Positions 4,424-9,281 of a stretch of DNA of 9,281 nt are shown here, piece by piece. The stretch's first letter is position 1. Each line of letters starts with the position of its first letter. The notes under the pieces were generated by a model. It was not told the DNA's origin. It worked only from the letters and a program-made list of their open reading frames with translations, and ran no database searches. The translations under genes and the position numbers were made by a program. The stretch is from DATEJJ01 sp039649115 (GTDB lineage: Bacteria; Actinomycetota; Actinomycetes; Mycobacteriales; Micromonosporaceae), in NCBI GenBank assembly GCA_039649115.1, contig JBBWZQ010000133.1, forward strand, positions 1 to 9,281. Reading direction: 5' to 3'.

Positions 4424-7030
4424 ATGCGTGCGGTGAGGATCTCGGACACCTCCTCAACCGCACGCCGGGGGCACCCGGCACGCCCGGCCACGGTGGACGC
4501 CGCCGATGCCGCCCCCGGCGTGGCGCACCGTCCGGAACTGCTCGACGCCGAGTCCGTCCTGTCGCTGCAGCGGCGGGCCGGCAACACCGCCGTCAACGGG
4601 CTGGTCCGCTCCGCGCAGCGTGCGCCGCTCGGCAAGGACGACGATCCCGGGGGGTACACGAGCCAGCCGGGCAAGGCGGACGTGGCGGGCAGCGCAACCA
4701 CCCGCCGCGAGGTGCACGGCCTGGCGTTCGGCGTCACCGGCGGCTTCCAGGGTTCGTACGCGAGCCGCAAGCATCCGGACGGGGTGGCCAGCGAGGAACG
4801 CGCCATGACCAAGGAGAGTCCGGACAACATGGCGGTCGTCATCATGCCGGACACGGTCGTGGCGACCCGGCCGGTACAGGTGATCCTGCACTTCCACGGC
4901 TTCGGCTTCCGCGGCGGCGATCCGTACGCGGGGTACACGGTGGCCAGCGGCTACAAGCGGGGAAAGAAGGACATCAAGCGGGGCAGCGTGCGCGACGTGG
5001 ACCAGGAGCACTGGGAGCAGCAGATCGGGGCCGTCAACAAGGAGCGGGCGAAGGGGGACGGCGCGCAGACCGTCGCCATCCTGGCACAGGGCCGGGGGAT
5101 GTCGGACTTCGGCAACGTGCCCACCTTCGACTACGTGCAGGACGTCCTCGCGCACGTCCCCGAACTCAAGAGCGTGACCCGGTACTCCATCGTCCTGTCG
5201 GCACACAGCGGCGGCGGCTCCAGCCAGATCGCGCCGAAGGTCGAGCACGGTGACGCGCGGACGGCGGACGGCGCCGCGCTGCCGGCCGCGAAGGCGGGCA
5301 AGGCCGCACAGCAGCCGACCGACCTCGTCGTGCTGTTCGACGCCGAGGGCATCGAGTCGGTCACGGGCTGGGCGACCAAGCAGATCAAGGCGCTCGCGAA
5401 GGCGCTGGCCGCGGCGGCCACCCCGGCCGAGGCGAAGGCCGCGATCGCCGCCACGCCGAAGTTCCGGGGCTACTTCTGGGAGTCGGGTGCCTACGCGAAA
5501 CGCTACACCGACCAGAACGGCGTGCTGTGTGACGCGCTCGCGACCGTACCCGACGCATGGGCGCGTCCCGATCCCGCCAGTCCGGCCGTGGTCACCGTGG
5601 CGGACCTGTTCCGCATCATCCCCATATCCGGTGAGGGCGTCGACCACGAGCACCTGATCAGCGGCGGCACCGGGCACGCCGCGGAGGAGGGCGCGCTGGC
5701 GGACGCGCTGCGCGCATCCGTCGATCCGACCGGGGACCGGGCGCGGGGCCTGCCGTGCGACCCCAAGACCGGCAAGAAGGCGGGCAAGAAGGCGGGCAAG
5801 AAGGCCGGCAAGAAGGCCGGCACGACGAGCGCACCCGCGACGCCGCACGCCCGCAGCGCCCCGCCGCACGACCGGCGGACCGCCCCGCCGGTGCGACCGA
5901 GAGGGGACATGCCGCGGCACGATGTGGCCGCGCCGGCGACAGCGTCCGGCACCGCCGCGAGGGCGGCACCGGCCGGCTGGCGCACGAGCGACGCCACCCG
6001 GGAGTACGCATTCACCGAAGAAGACAAGAAGGCGCTGGCGTCGCAGACCAAGGAGGAACGCGCGCAGGACAAGGCCGCCTTCGACAAGAAGGCCCGCGCC
6101 CGGCTCGCGAAGCTGACGAAGGCGGAGAAGAAGGGTGCGCTGGGCGACGGCGAGACACAGGAACTCGCCGACCTGCGCGCGCTCGCGGACCGCGTCGGCG
6201 CCGCGCAGGGCGCGCTCAAACGCGAAGACGTCGAGGATGTACTGGCGGATGCCGGCCACACCGTGCCCGAGTGGTACGGCGAGGTCCAGCGGGGCGCCTT
6301 CCTCAACATCTCGCTGCGCGTGCACCGGGCCCTGGCGGAGCGCCTCGCCCGGGCGGAGTCGGCGCTGGTCGCGGAGCCGAAGGTGAACCCGGACAAGCTG
6401 GCCGCCGCCGCGTTGGGCGAGAAGCTCAAGATGTACGCCTCCACCAGTGACATGCGCCGGCCCAAAGCGGCGACGGGCGGCACCAACCTGAGCATGCACA
6501 CCTTCGGGCTGGCGGTGGACCTGAACTACAAGGGCAACCCGTTCTTCGGCAACGCCGGCCGGCTCGCGCCGGACATCGTGAAGCGGGCGACCGGCCTCGT
6601 CCTGGGCAACCCCATCGACCTGATGAAGCCCATCGGCGACACCGAGGCGGCATTCACCACACTCACCGCGGCGTCCGAGGCGCTGAAGACCTATCTCTCG
6701 TACGGCGGCTCCGGCCACCTCCCCGAGCTGACGGACAAGGTCACCCAGCACGCCGCGGCCAAGGGCGAACCGGCCGATGTCGCGGGCTGGCTCGCGCAGA
6801 TCGAGAAGGACCACAAGAGCCTCGGCGGTGCCGCGGACTTCAGCGGGCACAAGTCACCTGAGGAAGGGTTCATCGACCTCGACAGGGCGGTCGTCCTCGC
6901 GCTCACCGGAGCCGGTCTCTTCTGGGGCGGTACCTACGCCAAGGCGAAGGACATCATGCACTTCGACCTCCGGGAGGGCGACGGCGCGAAGGTGGACGCG
7001 GCCCGCAAGAACCACCGCGACAACGCCTGA
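4424..7030 (+). CDS. Multidomain protein: eCIS-type N-terminal motif, alpha/beta-hydrolase-like domain, C-terminal M15 peptidase domain
   Basis: With ATG 4424 the protein has 868 residues. GGGAG (4413-4417) fits this start; 4418 and 4340 are in-frame alternatives, but 4340 lies in a hairpin and has no good ribosome binding site. No signal peptide or membrane segment is seen. Residues 46-61 (LSLQRRAGNTAVNGLV) match the segment common on actinobacterial eCIS-associated toxins. Residues about 95-430 look like an alpha/beta hydrolase: HFHG (156-159), AHSGGGSS (260-267, possible nucleophile Ser262), FDAEG (305-309, Asp306) and DHEH (407-410, His410). A (GKKA)4 repeat (450-465) and an Ala/Pro/Arg-rich linker follow, then a Lys/Glu-rich helical region from about 527. 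The end is an M15-type zinc peptidase: SMHTFGLAVD (690-699, His692 and Asp699) and DIMHF (843-847, Asp843 base, His846). M15 enzymes cut peptidoglycan peptides. A cell-wall-directed effector is inferred. No eCIS structural gene is in the window. Confidence 0.8.
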   Translation: MRAVRISDTSSTARRGHPARPATVDAADAAPGVAHRPELLDAESVLSLQRRAGNTAVNGLVRSAQRAPLGKDDDPGGYTSQPGKADVAGSATTRREVHGLAFGVTGGFQGSYASRKHPDGVASEERAMTKESPDNMAVVIMPDTVVATRPVQVILHFHGFGFRGGDPYAGYTVASGYKRGKKDIKRGSVRDVDQEHWEQQIGAVNKERAKGDGAQTVAILAQGRGMSDFGNVPTFDYVQDVLAHVPELKSVTRYSIVLSAHSGGGSSQIAPKVEHGDARTADGAALPAAKAGKAAQQPTDLVVLFDAEGIESVTGWATKQIKALAKALAAAATPAEAKAAIAATPKFRGYFWESGAYAKRYTDQNGVLCDALATVPDAWARPDPASPAVVTVADLFRIIPISGEGVDHEHLISGGTGHAAEEGALADALRASVDPTGDRARGLPCDPKTGKKAGKKAGKKAGKKAGTTSAPATPHARSAPPHDRRTAPPVRPRGDMPRHDVAAPATASGTAARAAPAGWRTSDATREYAFTEEDKKALASQTKEERAQDKAAFDKKARARLAKLTKAEKKGALGDGETQELADLRALADRVGAAQGALKREDVEDVLADAGHTVPEWYGEVQRGAFLNISLRVHRALAERLARAESALVAEPKVNPDKLAAAALGEKLKMYASTSDMRRPKAATGGTNLSMHTFGLAVDLNYKGNPFFGNAGRLAPDIVKRATGLVLGNPIDLMKPIGDTEAAFTTLTAASEALKTYLSYGGSGHLPELTDKVTQHAAAKGEPADVAGWLAQIEKDHKSLGGAADFSGHKSPEEGFIDLDRAVVLALTGAGLFWGGTYAKAKDIMHFDLREGDGAKVDAARKNHRDNA
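5771..5818 (+). repeat. Four tandem 12-bp units encoding (GKKA)4
   Basis: GGCAAGAAGGCG occurs twice and GGCAAGAAGGCC twice, head to tail and in frame, encoding Gly-Lys-Lys-Ala four times (residues 450-465 of the host protein). It marks the boundary between the hydrolase-like and C-terminal halves. Being a near-perfect tandem repeat in multiples of three, it can change copy number by slippage without breaking the frame. Confidence 0.95.
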
Positions 7031-7053
7031 GCGCCCGGGTGGGTCCCGGGTGC
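7031..7053. terminator. Hairpin between convergent genes, probable bidirectional terminator
   Basis: GCGCCCGGG (7031-7039) pairs with CCCGGGTGC (7045-7053): nine pairs including one G-T, with a 5-nt loop TGGGT. It fills almost all of the 27 bp between the stop codons of the effector-like gene and the leftward GH16 gene, and works as a stem on both strands. No T-run follows on either side. Confidence 0.65.
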
Positions 7054-7057
7054 ACTC

Positions 7058-8875
7058 CTAGGTGCCGTACACCTGGAACTCCCACAGGGAATAGCCGTAC
7101 TGGGTGGCCCGCGCGGTGCCGTACATCCGCACGTACCGGCCCGACCCGGTGACGGTCAGCGTCTGGGTGCCGCCGGTGCTGGCGCTGGTCGAGTAGATGG
7201 TCGTCCAGCTGGCCGCGTCCGTCGACGTCTGTATCTGGTACCCGGTCCCGTACGCCGTCTCCCAGTTCAGCACCACCTTGCTGACCGGGTGCGTCGCCCC
7301 CAGGTCCACCTGGATCCACTGTGGATCGCTGAAGGCACTGGACCAGCGGGTACCGGTGTCGCCGTCCACCGCGCTGGGTGCGGTGAAGCTGCCGTTCTCG
7401 GTGGACGAGGCGGTCGCCGGATGGCCCTGGGAGAGCAGCGTCCCACCCCCGGTGCCGGTGCCCGGGGTGCCGTACACGGCGAACTCGTACAGCGAGTCTC
7501 CCCAGGCGGAGGCGCGCGCCGTGGCGTACACCCGGACGTAGCGGCCGGTGGCGTTGAACGCGATGTCCTGGATGCCGCCGGTACTGCTGTTGTTGGTGTA
7601 CACAGTGGACCAGTTCGTACCGTCTGTCGAGGTCTGCAGCTGGTACGCGCTGGCGCAGGCGGCTTCCCAGGTGACGGTGGCGTGCGTGATGGCGGTCGAC
7701 TGTCCCAGGTCCACCTGGAGCCACTGCGGGTCGCTGAACGCACTGGACCAGCGGGTGGTCACGTTGCCGTCGGTGGCATTGCCGGCCGGGAACGAGGCGC
7801 TCTCGGCGGACGACGCCGTGGTCGGCTTGCCCTGCGCGATGTTGGTACCCAGGCCGGCCGGCGGCTTGTTGTACACGGCCACGTAGTCGACGTTCAGCTG
7901 TCCACCTGAGACGGTGGCCGCGTTGGGGCCGCCGCCGAACGCGGCCGGGAAGCCGCCACCGATGGCCAGGTCGAAGATGATGAAGAACGCGTGGTCCACC
8001 GCGTTCGCCCACGTGGTGGCGTCCACCCGGTCGGCGCTGAGGGTGAAGTAGTTGGCGCCGTCGAGGTACCAGCGGATCTGCTCGGGCGAAACCGAGCGGT
8101 CGATCTGCACCGCGTAGGTGTGGTATCCGGTCTGGCAGCCGGCGCAGGCGCGTTCACCGCTGCCGATGCCGCTCGACTCGTTGCACGGCCCGCCCGGGTT
8201 CGTTCCACAGTGGAGGGTGCCGAACAGCGAACTGCGGCCGTTGATGTCCTCCAGGATGTCCACCTCGCCGGAGCCTGGCCAGGGTACCCCGATGCGCAGG
8301 GGCGCGCCCAGCATCCAGAAGGCAGGCCAGTACCCGGCACCGTTGGCGGTGGTCACGTTGGGCTGCTGGATGGAGGCCTGCATCATCACCACGCCACCGG
8401 CCTGCGCGCCGAACCCGTCGGCCTGGGTCTCAACCCGGCCCGAGGTCCAGCCGGCGTTCGGGTCGGTACCGGAGTGCAGCGCCTTGAGCACCAGGTGCCC
8501 GGCGCCGTCCTGGTACACGTTGGCGGTGCTGGTGGTGGTCGTCTCGATCTCGCCCGTACCGAAGCTGGAGCCGGGTCCCGCGTCGTAGCGCCAGACTCCG
8601 GTGTCCAACCCGGTGTTGGCCGCGCCGCTGAAGTCGTCGCTCCAGGTGAGGTTGAAGCCGGACGGCGGCGCGGGGATGGCCGCGGGACTCACCGCCGGCA
8701 CCGATGCCTGGGTGGCCGCGCCGGCGGCGGTGGTCCAGGCCACCGGGGACAGGCCCGTCATCGCCGCCGTGGCGAACGCGAGCAGACCGGCCCGCAGCCG
8801 GCGGCGCCTGGGTGTGGCCGCCACGGCGAGCCAGCGGCGGGCGGGGATGCGGCGAGACTGGCGGACGGGATCCAT
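7058..8875 (-). CDS. Secreted GH16 beta-glucanase (laminarinase-like) with two F5/8-type (discoidin) modules
   Basis: A 605-residue exported endoglucanase. The signal peptide spans about residues 1-53, with a long Arg-rich n-region, hydrophobic core about 29-47 and AGA cleavage option. The GH16 domain spans about 70-337 and contains GSGEVDILEDING, the ExDxxE catalytic motif, with nucleophile Glu204 and acid/base Glu209. GYWPAFWMLG before it is typical of beta-1,3-glucanases, so a laminarin- or callose-like glucan is the likely substrate. Four Cys in the LHCGTN to GCQTG stretch may form disulfides. Two F5/8 type C (CBM32-like) modules follow, about 342-470 and 480-605, each containing WSSAFSDPQW and a VDLG strand and ending in VYGT. 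They probably bind sugars. AGGGAG (8887-8882) lies 6 nt before ATG 8875 and decides the start. An in-frame TTG at 8989 coincides with the -35 box and is rejected. A LacI-type operator suggests induction by glucan breakdown sugars. Confidence 0.93.
   Translation of the reverse strand: MDPVRQSRRIPARRWLAVAATPRRRRLRAGLLAFATAAMTGLSPVAWTTAAGAATQASVPAVSPAAIPAPPSGFNLTWSDDFSGAANTGLDTGVWRYDAGPGSSFGTGEIETTTTSTANVYQDGAGHLVLKALHSGTDPNAGWTSGRVETQADGFGAQAGGVVMMQASIQQPNVTTANGAGYWPAFWMLGAPLRIGVPWPGSGEVDILEDINGRSSLFGTLHCGTNPGGPCNESSGIGSGERACAGCQTGYHTYAVQIDRSVSPEQIRWYLDGANYFTLSADRVDATTWANAVDHAFFIIFDLAIGGGFPAAFGGGPNAATVSGGQLNVDYVAVYNKPPAGLGTNIAQGKPTTASSAESASFPAGNATDGNVTTRWSSAFSDPQWLQVDLGQSTAITHATVTWEAACASAYQLQTSTDGTNWSTVYTNNSSTGGIQDIAFNATGRYVRVYATARASAWGDSLYEFAVYGTPGTGTGGGTLLSQGHPATASSTENGSFTAPSAVDGDTGTRWSSAFSDPQWIQVDLGATHPVSKVVLNWETAYGTGYQIQTSTDAASWTTIYSTSASTGGTQTLTVTGSGRYVRMYGTARATQYGYSLWEFQVYGT
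7299..7351 (-). repeat. Intragenic repeat, second F5/8 module (partner at 7704-7756)
   Basis: These 53 bp match 7704-7756 at 49 positions, 405 bp (135 codons) apart, and encode the RWSSAFSDPQWIQVDLG stretch. The two modules are clearly paralogous, and this core is far more similar in DNA than the rest of the modules. Confidence 0.9.
7704..7756 (-). repeat. Intragenic repeat, first F5/8 module (partner at 7299-7351)
   Basis: This is the other copy of the 53-bp core, encoding RWSSAFSDPQWLQVDLG. Only four bases differ from 7299-7351, so the pair could recombine and drop one module in frame, or it may reflect recent duplication or gene conversion. Confidence 0.9.
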
Positions 8876-8939
8876 CGGGTACTCCCTGGCATGGACGGAT
8901 GGCGCGACGGCGATCCGGTACGGCTTGGGGGGTGGCGGA

Positions 8940-8951
8940 GAGAGCGCTCTC
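8940..8951. promoter_or_regulatory. Perfect 12-bp palindrome GAGAGCGCTCTC, probable LacI-family operator
   Basis: The site is its own reverse complement and lies just downstream of the GH16 promoter, between it and the start codon, where a bound repressor would block transcription. Read leftward in a 14-bp frame (TGAGAGCGCTCTCT) it matches 11 of 14 bases of the CebR/CelR box TGGGAGCGCTCCCA, used by LacI-family repressors of cellulase and glucosidase genes in actinobacteria. No LacI-type gene is in the window. The operator role is inferred from that resemblance and from position. Confidence 0.65.
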
Positions 8952-8959
8952 ACATATAG

Positions 8960-8989
8960 ATCATCGTCGTCGAATGGACGTGCTGTCAA
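8960..8989 (-). promoter_or_regulatory. Promoter of the GH16 gene
   Basis: Read leftward there is a consensus -35 box TTGACA (8989-8984), an 18-bp spacer and GATGAT (8965-8960) as a modest -10 box. Transcription would begin near 8953, beside the LacI-type palindrome, leaving a leader of roughly 75 nt before ATG 8875. TATATG (8958-8953) looks more like a -10 box but would sit 25 bp from TTGACA, too far. Confidence 0.5.
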
Positions 8990-9057
8990 TACCTGCCGAT
9001 TGCCGAATTTCCTTACGTGGTGGAGGTAATCGTCGCTTCAGCGTCCACATAGGAATA

Positions 9058-9096
9058 CGCGGACGGCCCGGCGGGTGGCGCGATGGCCGGTCCGCG
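9058..9096 (-). terminator. Long imperfect hairpin downstream of the leftward partial gene
   Basis: CGCGGAC (9058-9064) pairs with GTCCGCG (9090-9096). The stem continues GGCC (9065-9068) with GGCC (9085-9088), past a single bulged G at 9089, leaving a 16-nt loop. It lies about 40 bp beyond the stop at 9137 in the leftward direction and before the GH16 promoter, a natural place for a terminator. There is no T-run. The rest of 8990-9136 shows only a repeated GTCCACA (9043-9049 and 9113-9119) of unknown meaning. Confidence 0.4.
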
Positions 9097-9136
9097 GGTC
9101 GACCGGCTCGGTGTCCACAAGGGAGAGCTGTGCGCA

Positions 9137-9281
9137 TCAGCGCGTGCCGGGCGTGCCGAGCGCGGGGGAGTCGAGCGTGACGAGCACGGCGCTGCCCGCG
9201 GCCACGTCGAGGCGCGGCACGCCGTCGCGCACCCGTACCCGATCGGGCCTGCCTCGTGTCGACGGTGAGGGCAGCCCGCGG
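9137..9281 (-). CDS. C-terminal fragment of an unidentified protein (runs off right edge)
   Basis: A leftward frame is open from the window edge to TGA at 9139-9137, about 47 residues. The final 32 residues, beginning RVRVRDGVPRLDVAAGS and ending in TPGTR, have almost only G or C at third codon positions, as expected of a real gene here. They read like the last beta-strands of a sandwich domain, such as the C-terminal domain of a glycoside hydrolase, but no family can be named. The first dozen or so residues in this frame (GLPSPSTRG) have poorer codon use. The neighbouring leftward frame reads AALTVDTRQARSG over the same stretch and looks more natural. That hints at a frameshift or sequencing error near 9235, or simply a low-complexity stretch. 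The gene lies upstream of the GH16 promoter on the same strand, apparently as a separate unit. Confidence 0.5.
   Translation of the reverse strand, partial: RGLPSPSTRGRPDRVRVRDGVPRLDVAAGSAVLVTLDSPALGTPGTR

Noticed and set aside
1431..4481. Very long leftward open frame (1016 codons)
   Set aside because: It is antisense to the dehalogenase end, the MerR gene and the sulfatase, all with clear family motifs. Its translation is Arg/Gly/Val-rich without domains, as expected for an antisense frame in high-GC DNA.
3964..5253. Rightward open frame bridging the sulfatase end and the next gene
   Set aside because: It overlaps two better supported genes in another frame and its product is low-complexity Arg/Ala/Thr-rich.
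4454..6850. Leftward open frame of 798 codons opposite the effector-like gene
   Set aside because: No recognisable motif. The plus-strand frame carries M15 and hydrolase motifs and has the expected G/C third positions.
7991..8959. Rightward open frame of 322 codons opposite the GH16 gene
   Set aside because: Antisense to the GH16 catalytic domain and its signal peptide, with no domain and no ribosome binding site that stands out.
8876..8989. Longer start (TTG at 8989) for the GH16 protein
   Set aside because: That codon is part of the TTGACA -35 box, and the extension would translate the operator. ATG 8875 has a proper AGGGAG site and begins a signal peptide.
9083..9268. Small rightward open frame of 61 codons
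   Set aside because: It overlaps the better leftward coding tail at 9137-9281 and has no ribosome binding site or recognisable motif.

Overview
This is a 9.3 kb window of very GC-rich DNA with strong G/C preference at third codon positions, secreted degradative enzymes and several regulators. That profile suggests a soil-type filamentous actinomycete. A Micromonosporaceae relative such as Actinoplanes or Micromonospora is a guess from style only. No tRNA, rRNA, CRISPR array, insertion sequence or integrase was seen.

Layout, left to right. (1) Positions 1-1650: a leftward MarR-type regulator, cut by the window edge, faces a rightward two-gene unit of a second MarR-like regulator and a haloalkane dehalogenase of the DhaA/LinB (HLD-II) type. 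The 109 bp between the divergent genes holds a perfect 16-bp palindrome and short AACGTTAG repeats. It reads as an inducible module for halogenated or similar hydrophobic compounds. (2) Positions 1751-2729: a MerR-family regulator with its own 19-bp-spacer promoter that places the likely transcription start on the ATG. (3) Positions 2787-4283: an exported formylglycine-dependent sulfatase resembling N-acetylglucosamine-6-sulfatases, followed by a bulged hairpin. (4) Positions 4424-7030: a large multidomain protein with no Sec/Tat signal. It has an N-terminal LQRRAGNTAV segment of the kind seen on actinobacterial contractile-injection-system (eCIS) associated toxins, then an alpha/beta-hydrolase-like domain, a (GKKA)4 linker, a charged helical region and a C-terminal M15-type zinc peptidase domain. 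This is the most interesting gene here: a candidate two-warhead, cell-wall-directed effector. (5) Positions 7058-8875, leftward: a secreted GH16 beta-glucanase with two tandem F5/8-type (discoidin, CBM32-like) modules. Its promoter region carries a perfect GAGAGCGCTCTC palindrome resembling the CebR/CelR class of LacI-family operators. (6) Positions 9137-9281, leftward: the C-terminal tail of another gene cut by the window edge.

The genes look like separate accessory units rather than one pathway. The sulfatase and GH16 enzyme are both predicted to be exported and could help in polysaccharide scavenging. The dehalogenase module is a small regulated operon. The effector-like gene stands alone between a hairpin on each side, and no eCIS structural genes are visible in this window.
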